Shown: in pieces, positions 32,704 through 40,930 of the stretch
How positions within the stretch are numbered: position 1 is the stretch's first letter
Layout of the letters: every line of letters begins with the position of its first letter
Source of the DNA: Lachnospiraceae bacterium
Lineage (GTDB): Bacteria; Bacillota; Clostridia; Lachnospirales; Lachnospiraceae
Reading direction: 5' to 3'
DNA length: 64,000 bases
Assembly: GCA_016283755.1 (NCBI GenBank)
Contig: JAEENO010000041.1
Span: 62,001 to 126,000, forward strand
Translations under genes and position numbers: made by a program
Notes under the pieces: generated by a model
Seen by the model: the letters and a program-made list of their open reading frames with translations, nothing else
The model's database searches: none
What the model was told of the DNA's origin: nothing

Positions 32704-33897
32704 TTATTCTGTGGTATAGTTATCGAAATAACCCTGTATATATACAATCGGTGTTCCTTTATCGCCGGAACCCGAGGTTAAGTCACACAAAGAACCGATT
32801 AAATCTGTAAGCTGTCTTGGGGTTGTTCCTTCCGAAACCATATTACCCACAAGGCTCTCGCTTGTCTTCGCCTTAATACGCTCCTCGATTGCCTTTTTAA
32901 GGGCATCTCCGTTCAAGTCCGCAAAATCATTATCGGCTAAGTACTTAAGCTTAAGCTCATTCGGAGTTCCCTCAAGCCCCTTCGTATAACCCGGTGATAC
33001 AACAGGATCCGCAAGTTCCCAAATCTTACCGACCGGATCTTTAAAGGCTCCGTCGCCGTATACCATCGCTTCAATCTGCTTACCCGATGCCTCAAAAAGA
33101 AGATGGGATATTCTTTCCGCTACATTGTTACAATCACGTGGGAAGAGCTTAACTTTCTCTTCCGTAGCCTTGTTAGAACCAAGAAGACCATACTTTTCGT
33201 TATATCCGCTTCCGTCAACCGGCGCATTAAGAATATCATCCATTCCGAGTACCGTCTTAACGCCCGCTTCCTTAAGAAGTCGCTTACTTCTTGCTCTTGT
33301 ATGAATATCGCAGGTAATAACAGCATCAGTATAATCCTTCAATACTCTTACATTATTGCCGAAGAGCATCTCAACTTCGCAGCCTTCGCTTCTTATAATC
33401 TCCGAATAGAAATCAATGTAGTCAACACCCGTAAAAGGATGAACGGTCTTACCGAACTTTGCTCTGAATTCATCGAGATTAAGAAGATCCGAATAAGGAT
33501 TAACTCCCGCAGCGTCCACCTTATCCCAATCAACCAGGTGATTACCGACTTCATCAGACGGATATGAAAGAAGAAGAACTATTTTCTTGCAGCCTCTTGC
33601 CATAGCCTTAAGAAGTATGGAGAAACGGTTTCTCGACAGAATCGGGAAAGCGATTCCAACCGTATTGCCGCCGGTCTTCTCTCTAACATCCTGAGCAATC
33701 TGATCTACTGTTGCATAATTACCCTGTGCTCTTGCAACAACGGATTCGGTAACTGCAACAATATCTCTATCATGCGGTATTATCGCTGCATCCTTCCACG
33801 CTTCGATGATCGCATCTGCCGTAATCCTGGCAATATCATCCCCTTCACGAATAATAGGGCATCTTACGCCTCTTGCCACTGTTCCAATAGTTCTCAT
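32704..33897 (-). CDS. Coenzyme F420-0:L-glutamate ligase-family protein (CofE domain)
   Basis: A 397-residue protein matching the F420_ligase family: VRCPIIREGDDIARI near residue 12, IVAVTESVVARAQGNY near residue 46, GIAFPILSRNRFSILLKAMA near residue 81, and a metal/GTP-binding-type region LGSNKATEEKVKLFPRDCNN near residue 245. The archaeal and actinobacterial enzyme adds glutamates to F420, but Clostridia of this type are not known to make F420, and no other F420 gene is in the window. The protein is also longer than CofE (about 250). It may ligate glutamate to a different acceptor. It has its own strong promoter, AAGGAG before the ATG, and a shared terminator, so it is a single-gene unit. 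Confidence 0.82.
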   Translation of the reverse strand: MRTIGTVARGVRCPIIREGDDIARITADAIIEAWKDAAIIPHDRDIVAVTESVVARAQGNYATVDQIAQDVREKTGGNTVGIAFPILSRNRFSILLKAMARGCKKIVLLLSYPSDEVGNHLVDWDKVDAAGVNPYSDLLNLDEFRAKFGKTVHPFTGVDYIDFYSEIIRSEGCEVEMLFGNNVRVLKDYTDAVITCDIHTRARSKRLLKEAGVKTVLGMDDILNAPVDGSGYNEKYGLLGSNKATEEKVKLFPRDCNNVAERISHLLFEASGKQIEAMVYGDGAFKDPVGKIWELADPVVSPGYTKGLEGTPNELKLKYLADNDFADLNGDALKKAIEERIKAKTSESLVGNMVSEGTTPRQLTDLIGSLCDLTSGSGDKGTPIVYIQGYFDNYTTE

Positions 33898-33950
33898 TAT
33901 ATATCTCCTTCGCTTAATATAGTTTTTTAACTTTTTCAGTCCTTAATATA

Positions 33951-33979
33951 ATTATATCAACCACTGATTTCACGGTCAA
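33951..33979 (-). promoter_or_regulatory. Promoter of the F420-ligase-like gene
   Basis: On the minus strand TTGACC (33979-33974), a 17-base spacer and TATAAT (33956-33951), directly after the DUF1643 stop codon. It gives a leader of about 45 bases. Confidence 0.8.
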
Positions 33980-34585
33980 TTACATAAGATAAGTATCCAT
34001 GTCAAAAAGCTCCAACCGCTCATCTTTCTTAAGATACAGCGGATGATGCGGATGACCCGCCTTAGACACAGCTCCCGCCTTATACCATGCGGCATTATAC
34101 TCATTACCGATTCTAACCATATCCGCAACGCAGGTTTTAAGATAAGAGCGTTTCTCTATAATCGCGCCCCATGCGGCCCAGACAGAAGGCTTATTACCGG
34201 CATGCTCCAGCACGAATCTGAATGCTTTCATATTCTCATTATGGAGCTTTTCATTAAAGACCTTATCCATATCATCCGGATTCGTGGCTCGCTCGGCATA
34301 CACATTAAACATAATGAACGAATCAAATCCGTTTCCATGGGCTATTCTCTCTACTGACTTTAACGTATTGTCAAGATTATCGGGCTCTGCGGTAGAAGGG
34401 TTAATACCTATCGTTATAAGCGGTTTTTCCCCCTTTGTACCGAGTATATACCTGTACTCCGAGTAAAAATTCGGCACATAAAGCCATTTATCTCTATCAT
34501 AATCACTGCTTTCAGGATGCTCTTTCAAAGCCTCCTCAAATGTCAGAATATCAAGTTCGTTGCTTTCAGACTTCGGTATATGCAT
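33980..34585 (-). CDS. DUF1643-family protein
   Basis: A 201-residue soluble protein of the DUF1643 family, function unknown. The family core is ITIGINPSTAEPDNLDNTL near residue 57, FNVYAERATNPDDMD near residue 93 and WAAWGAIIEKR near residue 136. Homologues are scattered in bacteria and phages. GGAG lies five bases before the ATG, 13 bases after the stop of the DegV-kinase gene, so it is the last gene of the signalling operon. There is no strong terminator after it; the next promoter overlaps its end. Confidence 0.82.
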   Translation of the reverse strand: MHIPKSESNELDILTFEEALKEHPESSDYDRDKWLYVPNFYSEYRYILGTKGEKPLITIGINPSTAEPDNLDNTLKSVERIAHGNGFDSFIMFNVYAERATNPDDMDKVFNEKLHNENMKAFRFVLEHAGNKPSVWAAWGAIIEKRSYLKTCVADMVRIGNEYNAAWYKAGAVSKAGHPHHPLYLKKDERLELFDMDTYLM

Positions 34586-34598
34586 AACTTCTCCGTAA

Positions 34599-37265
34599 CT
34601 ACTTAACTCTGAATAATACTCCCATTGTTCCCGGTCCGCAGTTGGCAGTTATCGCGGAAGATGCCTTCTGGAAGATCACCTGTTCAAAGTTGATTTTGCT
34701 TCTTATCTCTTCTTCAATCATTTTAAGCTCATCGACCGAAAGTCCCGCATGTGTAACAAATACACGCTTGGTATCGATCGGTGCCATAACATTCAATACA
34801 TGGCTTATATAACGCTTAATCGAAACCTCCTCTTCACCGAAGAAGACCTTGCCTACAGCCATCTTGCCTTTCCTTAAGATGAGCACCGGTCTGAATAAGA
34901 ATGCCTTGGCAATACTGTTAACTGTTTGATTGATTCTGCCCGCTCTTGCAAGATACTCGGTAGAAGATACAATAAAGCTTGTCCTGATTTTATCTTTTAA
35001 GTCATTGAGCTTTTCAACAATCTGCTCGGTACTAAGACCGCTTCCCGCAAGCGAAATCGCTTCGAGCACCATAATACCCATTCCGCTTGATAAATGCTCG
35101 CTGTCAACAACCACTACATTATCGAAACTCTTCGATGCCTCTATTGCATTATCACATCCCTTGCCGACTTTGCTTGACATCGCTATGTGTATAACTCTGT
35201 TGGAACGCATAAGACATTCCGCGAAAAATCTCTCATACTCCGCAACAGAAGGCTCATCGGACTTCGCATCCGTCCTTCCGTCTGCCATATATGAAAGAAG
35301 TCCTCTTGCTTCCGCCTCAATTCCGTCAAGGAAATCTCCTGCCGCAGTCTTAACGTGATAAGGTATAAGCTCACAATCGACACCGGTTGTAAGATTACGT
35401 GGAAGATCGCATACACTCTCCGATGTAATCATAATAGGTATACGCTTTCCTCTTCTCTCTGTCTTATTCTCCCGTCCTTCTATGGTATGTGCAGCCATAT
35501 CCGACATGAATCTTACCTTGTTCTGCGGTAACTTCTTGGACACTTCAGATTCAAGAAGTTCACCGCTTACAGGCTTGATCAGGTAACCGTCAAAGCCTTC
35601 ACGGGCATATATCTCGCGACGCTCGGATTCCGCATTTGCTGTAAGCACAAGGATTTTTGCTTCCTTTGAGAGGCCTCCGAGCTGCTCGTGTATCTTATGC
35701 ATACATTCGATGCCGTCCATTTCAGGCATCTGATGATCCATCAAGATCAAATCATATGCAGTTTCAAGCGTCTTATTTAAAGCTTCTTTTCCGCTGTCCG
35801 CAGTATCCACCTGCACCTTGGTCTCGCGAAGAAGCTTCGATACAACAAGAAGATTCTCCCTTGAATCATCAACAACAAGGATTTTCGCGTCCGGTGCTTC
35901 AAACGAAACTCTGTAGTGCTTTCTTACGCCGTTACTGTGACGCCCTTCAAGATTAAGTTCTCCTACTGCTCTTTCATCCTCAATTCCCTGAGGAATTGTT
36001 ACAACAAAGGTTGAACCCTGTGTGTATACAGAGTTGACGCTTATACGTCCCCTCATCATTTCAACGAATTCCTTAACTATTGAAAGTCCCAACCCCGTTC
36101 CTTCAATATACTTATTGGAATCTTCATCAACGCGTTTAAACGCCGTAAACAGATAAGGAATACTTTCTTTCCTGATACCCATACCTGTATCTTCCACGGT
36201 GTATGTTACTTCTGCGCTTTTATCACTTTTCTTATCGTACTGAACCGATAAAGTAACGGAACCCGTCTTGGTATACTTGATCGCATTGGTAAGAAGATTG
36301 ATCAACACCTGCTTGATTCTTACTTCATCACCATAAAGTACCATCGGAAGCATCGGATCTACATTAATATGAAAGTCGAGCTTTTTCTCTTTTGCACGTA
36401 TCCAGATCATACCTACAATTTCCGAAAGCATATCGCCCGTTGCATATGCAGAAGGTGTAAGTTCCATCTTACCCGAGCGAAGCTTGGACATATCAAGAAT
36501 ATCATTAATGATATGAAGAAGCATCTTACTTGCTGACTGGATATTCTTTGAGTTCTCCGCAACCTCATCCGATATTTCCTCACGAAGTGTCATTTCGTTA
36601 AGACCGATGATCGTGTTAATCGGTGTACGAATCTCGTGACTCATACTTGAGAAGAACTGATTCTGAGATCTGTTTAAAGCTTCAATCTCATCCGCTCTTA
36701 TACGCGAGCGCTCTCTTTCAATCGCATTCATCCTGTTCTGGAATTCAACGATTAAGGTAACTACCAGGCTTATAAGAAATACGGAAAGGAATGCAACGAC
36801 AAATTCCCTTACAGAAACAATCTCGTTGGCAGCAACTCTTCCCGAATAATCGATATAGAAGCACCCTGCGGTAATCAGTGCCTGAAGACCTACAAATATC
36901 CATTTTACAAGTCCCTCAAGAATAATACTTATATACATCGTGGCTATTACATAGCCTATTATCATACCGTTTAATATTCCGCCGACAAAAAAGTATGAAA
37001 ACGGCATTACAAGAAATACTATAATTGCACAGATAAGCCTCGCCGCCATTTCCTGTCTGCCCTTTTTAATCCCCCACAGGACAAGTCCCGTAAAGATAAG
37101 TGCCCCGATTGCTTCAATTCCTGCCGCCTTATAATTACCGGTTACAACTCGTGACAGGATTATAAGATAAAAGCAAAAAAGCGCAACAGAAGATACAACG
37201 GCAAACATACGATAACGTAATTCAAGACGGTCATCCGATATATAATCATTAATCCATTTAATCAT
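34599..37265 (-). CDS. Hybrid histidine kinase-receiver fused to a DegV domain
   Basis: An 889-residue protein with an unusual architecture. Residues 20-180 hold about six membrane helices. A HisKA domain follows with the phosphorylated His at about residue 210 in SSMSHEIRTPINTI, then an HATPase domain (EDTGMGIRKESIPYLF, EGTGLGLSIVKEF, about 310-430). The receiver spans about 458-580 with the acceptor Asp near 510 in LILMDHQMPEMDG. From about 609 to the end is a DegV/FakB-type fatty-acid-binding domain: ITSESVCDLPRNL, VVVDSEHLSSGMGIMVLEAI and EYLARAGRINQTVNSI. DegV proteins present bound fatty acids to an acyl kinase; here the domain may sense or carry a lipid. The ATG at 37265 has GGAGG at a 9-base distance and overlaps the upstream gene by 8 bases. 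Confidence 0.88.
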   Translation of the reverse strand: MIKWINDYISDDRLELRYRMFAVVSSVALFCFYLIILSRVVTGNYKAAGIEAIGALIFTGLVLWGIKKGRQEMAARLICAIIVFLVMPFSYFFVGGILNGMIIGYVIATMYISIILEGLVKWIFVGLQALITAGCFYIDYSGRVAANEIVSVREFVVAFLSVFLISLVVTLIVEFQNRMNAIERERSRIRADEIEALNRSQNQFFSSMSHEIRTPINTIIGLNEMTLREEISDEVAENSKNIQSASKMLLHIINDILDMSKLRSGKMELTPSAYATGDMLSEIVGMIWIRAKEKKLDFHINVDPMLPMVLYGDEVRIKQVLINLLTNAIKYTKTGSVTLSVQYDKKSDKSAEVTYTVEDTGMGIRKESIPYLFTAFKRVDEDSNKYIEGTGLGLSIVKEFVEMMRGRISVNSVYTQGSTFVVTIPQGIEDERAVGELNLEGRHSNGVRKHYRVSFEAPDAKILVVDDSRENLLVVSKLLRETKVQVDTADSGKEALNKTLETAYDLILMDHQMPEMDGIECMHKIHEQLGGLSKEAKILVLTANAESERREIYAREGFDGYLIKPVSGELLESEVSKKLPQNKVRFMSDMAAHTIEGRENKTERRGKRIPIMITSESVCDLPRNLTTGVDCELIPYHVKTAAGDFLDGIEAEARGLLSYMADGRTDAKSDEPSVAEYERFFAECLMRSNRVIHIAMSSKVGKGCDNAIEASKSFDNVVVVDSEHLSSGMGIMVLEAISLAGSGLSTEQIVEKLNDLKDKIRTSFIVSSTEYLARAGRINQTVNSIAKAFLFRPVLILRKGKMAVGKVFFGEEEVSIKRYISHVLNVMAPIDTKRVFVTHAGLSVDELKMIEEEIRSKINFEQVIFQKASSAITANCGPGTMGVLFRVK

Positions 37266-39837
37266 TGTCATTTCCCTCCGGAGCAAATTCAATCACGTCA
37301 CCGGTCCCTGCGGGCTCAAATTCCAGAACCTCGCTGTCTTCCGGTGCAAACTCCAAGACATCTGATTCATTCTCTTCTTCATTCATCCCGGTAAGTTTCT
37401 TAATTATATCGGTAAGCTCATCATAATCTGCGTTAAATCTCTCGTAAGAGTCTATTATTACCTGACCTCGTCCCGCTTTTCCTGCTTCCTCCAGGGTTCT
37501 TGCAAGCTCAGAAAGCTCTGTGGCTCCAATCATCTTTGATGTACTCTTAATTGCATGCGCATGAATTGCATATTCTGTCCAATTTTCAGCATTATACGCT
37601 TCTTCCATTGCAGCTTTCTTAATATCATGGCTCTTTGCATACTCGCCAAGAAGTGATTCGTAGAATTGCTCGTCATTTCGGCAATACTTTAATCCGACCG
37701 TTGTATCTACTCCAAATGCCGTAAGCTCATCATACTTGCTCTTCTCAGTAACAAGATCCTCTTCTGTAACCGGACGTCTCTCACCGTTTACATTCTTCTT
37801 AACAAGCGATGCCGGAAGCACATGCTTCATTACTCGCTCGAAGTCTGCAATCTCTATAGGCTTAGGGATGAATCCGTCAAAGCCTTCCGCAATGAACATT
37901 TCCTTAGCAGCACTGACTGCATTTGCAGTAAGCGCAACAATTACAGTCTCACGATTCAAGTCCTTCTTAAGCGCTTTTATACGCTTCATCGCTTCTATAC
38001 CGTCCATCTTCGGCATCATATGGTCCATGAAGATAATATCAAAATCTTCCTTCTCATACATATTAATGGATTCCATACCCGATTCTGCAGAAGAAACTAT
38101 CATTCCGTATTCTTCCAGGATATCCTTGGCTACGAAGATATTCATCGGTTCGTCATCTACAACGAGAGCTCTTACGCCGTTAAGCATAATATGATGCTCC
38201 TCGTTCTTAGCCTCTCTCGCTTCGCCGATATTGAGAATCGAGAATGTAGACAGCGGCTTCTTCAAAAGCGTGAAGCCCGACTGCTCATCAATCTCAAATG
38301 TACTCTTGGCAAATACAAGTATCTCAACTTCATCCTTAATTGAATCAAGGTATTCTCTGTACTCCGCATATTCCGACTCGCCCACGATTATATGAGAAAG
38401 CTTATATACTCCGCGAAGTTTCTTTAATTCTTCAAGGCTGTCCACCCATCTGAACGGAACCTTAAGCTCCTGTGACAGGTTATTAACCATCGCATTATAA
38501 TATTCTCTTACAACAGGATGAGGAATAGTCACAAATCTTATAAATCCCGCAACACAGAGTCTGTCCGGATTATCGATTACCACACAAGGTGTGGAATCTT
38601 CTACCTGCTGCGGAATACTGATCAACACTCTCGTTCCCACACCAAGTTCACTCTCTATAGTAAGGAATCCGCCCATTGCCTTAACAAATCCCTGCACAAT
38701 CGCAAGTCCCAAGCCGAGACCACCCGCAGAACGCGTACGTCCCGAATTCGACTGATAGAAAAGTTCAAATGCCTTCTCTATCTCATCCTCGCTCATTCCG
38801 ACACCGGTATCGAGAACTTCTATCTGAAGGTTAACGCCATACTCTCTTCTTGGCGCTTTTATATTAACATATACGCCACCGTCTGCCGTAAACTTAAGGG
38901 CATTGGTTACAAGGTGCCAGATAATCTTCTTGATCTTGTCGACATCACCATACATAGATGAAGGCACCGACGGATTGACATAGAACATAAGCTCGAGTCT
39001 GTCATTATTAATAGGCGCTACCTTGGTGATAATATCATTAATCACGGACGACATCATATAGACTTCATCTGTTACCGCAAGGCGGCCCATATCAAGCTCG
39101 GTATGGTCTAAGATATCGCTTATCTGCGTGGATACGCGATGGCCTGCATCGAGGATTTTCTCCATATTCTCGCGCTGCCTTTTGTTCTTGGTTTCCTTAA
39201 CCATAACAGACGACAAGCCTACAACCGCATTCATAGGCGTGCGAATCTCATGGGAAATATTAACCATGAAGTCATCCATTCGCTTGGTTGCATCGCGAAG
39301 CTCATTTATCTCTTTCTCTGTCTGATGAAGGGTCGTATACCACTTCCTTACAACGGAACGGGCAACCCACCATACCATTCCGACAAGAAAGATGTGAAGC
39401 ATCGTTCTTGTCACCAGGAGCGCATCCCAGATTGACAGATCCTGTAACATTATCAATACGTCGTAACCGAATGTTATGTAATAAGTTATAAGAGCAAGTG
39501 TAAGCAATCCTTCATCATCAGCTCTTGTATACAGTATAAGTATCGCGCACATAACACCCGCGATATCGTATGTACTGGTCGGATGTATTCCGTAAAAGAA
39601 AAAAGTTCCCATCATAAGAACCGCATATATCCAGGTACGGGCTTTTGTAGGAACACTGTTCCTTATATGCATGATCCATGACATGATATTGCTTATAACG
39701 ACAAGCGGAATCGCCCATAATTCCCACTTCATAATAATCGTTTCGCCGATTAATATGATTGAGAACAATGAATAGCTTAAAAGCACCATAAGATGTGTCG
39801 ATTCAAATAACTTCCGAGTTATATTGTCCTTCTGCAT
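37258..39837 (-). CDS. Hybrid histidine kinase with receiver, Hpt domain and EFxP tail
   Basis: An 859-residue protein. About six membrane helices occupy residues 10-165, then HisKA with His196 (NISHEIRTPMNAVVG) and HATPase (DTGVGMSEDEIEKAFELF; GGLGLGLAIVQGF). Residues of about 435-560 look like a degenerate receiver: a late KKP is present (TLLKKPLSTF) but the acceptor Asp is replaced (SHIIVGESEYAEY). A true receiver follows (VRALVVDDEPMN; IIFMDHMMPKMDG), then an Hpt domain with HAHAIKSTSKMIG near residue 755. The last 35 residues are an acidic tail with three copies of a V(L/I)EF(A/E)P motif. GGGGG precedes the ATG. It is coupled to the DegV-kinase gene by an 8-base overlap. Confidence 0.9.
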   Translation of the reverse strand: MQKDNITRKLFESTHLMVLLSYSLFSIILIGETIIMKWELWAIPLVVISNIMSWIMHIRNSVPTKARTWIYAVLMMGTFFFYGIHPTSTYDIAGVMCAILILYTRADDEGLLTLALITYYITFGYDVLIMLQDLSIWDALLVTRTMLHIFLVGMVWWVARSVVRKWYTTLHQTEKEINELRDATKRMDDFMVNISHEIRTPMNAVVGLSSVMVKETKNKRQRENMEKILDAGHRVSTQISDILDHTELDMGRLAVTDEVYMMSSVINDIITKVAPINNDRLELMFYVNPSVPSSMYGDVDKIKKIIWHLVTNALKFTADGGVYVNIKAPRREYGVNLQIEVLDTGVGMSEDEIEKAFELFYQSNSGRTRSAGGLGLGLAIVQGFVKAMGGFLTIESELGVGTRVLISIPQQVEDSTPCVVIDNPDRLCVAGFIRFVTIPHPVVREYYNAMVNNLSQELKVPFRWVDSLEELKKLRGVYKLSHIIVGESEYAEYREYLDSIKDEVEILVFAKSTFEIDEQSGFTLLKKPLSTFSILNIGEAREAKNEEHHIMLNGVRALVVDDEPMNIFVAKDILEEYGMIVSSAESGMESINMYEKEDFDIIFMDHMMPKMDGIEAMKRIKALKKDLNRETVIVALTANAVSAAKEMFIAEGFDGFIPKPIEIADFERVMKHVLPASLVKKNVNGERRPVTEEDLVTEKSKYDELTAFGVDTTVGLKYCRNDEQFYESLLGEYAKSHDIKKAAMEEAYNAENWTEYAIHAHAIKSTSKMIGATELSELARTLEEAGKAGRGQVIIDSYERFNADYDELTDIIKKLTGMNEEENESDVLEFAPEDSEVLEFEPAGTGDVIEFAPEGNDND

Positions 39838-39851
39838 ATGTCCCCCTATAT

Positions 39852-40895
39852 CTATACTCTCTCGCTGCCGTCTTCCTGCATTCTGTACTCAGTATCCCCA
39901 TCTATCATTTCAATCATGACATCCGCGAATCTCGGATCGAACTGAGTTCCCTTACCCTTAAGTATTTCTCCCCTGACTACTTCCTGCGGGAGGGCTCTTC
40001 TGTAACTTCTGTGGCTCGTCATCGCATCATACGCATCCGCAACCGCGATTATACGTGCCTCTTCAGGAATATCTTCACCGGACAATCCGTCAGGATATCC
40101 TTTTCCGTCAAATCTCTCGTGATGCCATCTTGCTCCCGTAACAAGGCCCGGCATCTCCTTAATATTCTTTAATATTCTGGCACCCATAACAGGGTGATTC
40201 TTAATCATGGCATATTCTTCATCATCAAGCTTATCGGGCTTATTGATAACCGCATCGGGAACACCGATTTTACCTACATCATGAAGAAGTCCCATCATGT
40301 ATATATCATTCTGCTGCTTGACTGTATAACCAAAACGCTTTGCGATTTCTCTCGAATAATCAGCCACGCGTCCCGAGTGACCGTTGGTATATGTATCTTT
40401 CGCATCAATGGCATCTGCCAGAGTCTCTACCACATGAAGAGACAATCGTTCATTCTCTCTGGTCTTCTTCTCAACTTCTGTTTCAAGGTCGCGCTGAAGA
40501 TTAACAAGCTCTATAGTGTGTCGTACACGCAACACCAGAACTTCCGGAACAAACGGTTTCTTAATAAAGTCCATTGCTCCAAGCTTCAGTCCCATGGTCT
40601 CCGATTCTTCGTTCTCATTTGCGGTAAGGAAGATTACCGGCACTTCATTAACCTGGGCATTTTTCTCTCTTTTTACGCTCTCAAGAACCCTTAATTTCTT
40701 CAGAGTCTCAAATCCGTCCATACCCGGCATCATAATATCAAGAAGGATAAGATCGGGATTATTATCCGCCATAAATTCAAGCAATGCTTCTCCCGACTTA
40801 ACTGCAGATACTCTCATATTGCTTTTTGAAAGAATCTGCCCCGCCATCTTAAGATTAACTACATCATCATCAACAACAACAACCCAGTACGGCAT
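39852..40895 (-). CDS. Response regulator with HD-GYP phosphodiesterase output
   Basis: A 347-residue protein: receiver (VVVVDDDVVNLKMAG; acceptor Asp in LILLDIMMPGMDG near residue 53), a short coiled coil, then HD-GYP. The catalytic and metal motifs are complete: LLHDVGKIGVPDAVI near residue 202, HHERFDGKGYP near residue 258 and IAVADAYDAMTS near residue 285. HD-GYP enzymes hydrolyse cyclic di-GMP, and some act on other cyclic dinucleotides. The ATG at 40895 follows TGGAGG; an upstream TTG frame overlaps the ribosome site. It lies between two hybrid kinases in one operon and is a natural phosphorelay target. Confidence 0.93.
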   Translation of the reverse strand: MPYWVVVVDDDVVNLKMAGQILSKSNMRVSAVKSGEALLEFMADNNPDLILLDIMMPGMDGFETLKKLRVLESVKREKNAQVNEVPVIFLTANENEESETMGLKLGAMDFIKKPFVPEVLVLRVRHTIELVNLQRDLETEVEKKTRENERLSLHVVETLADAIDAKDTYTNGHSGRVADYSREIAKRFGYTVKQQNDIYMMGLLHDVGKIGVPDAVINKPDKLDDEEYAMIKNHPVMGARILKNIKEMPGLVTGARWHHERFDGKGYPDGLSGEDIPEEARIIAVADAYDAMTSHRSYRRALPQEVVRGEILKGKGTQFDPRFADVMIEMIDGDTEYRMQEDGSERV

Positions 40896-40930
40896 AACGA
40901 TCCTCCATTTCTTAATCAACGAGACCGGCT

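Noticed and set aside
33103..33567. A 154-codon plus-strand frame inside the F420-ligase-like gene
   Set aside because: Cys/Ile/Arg-rich antisense shadow with no ribosome site, domain or promoter.
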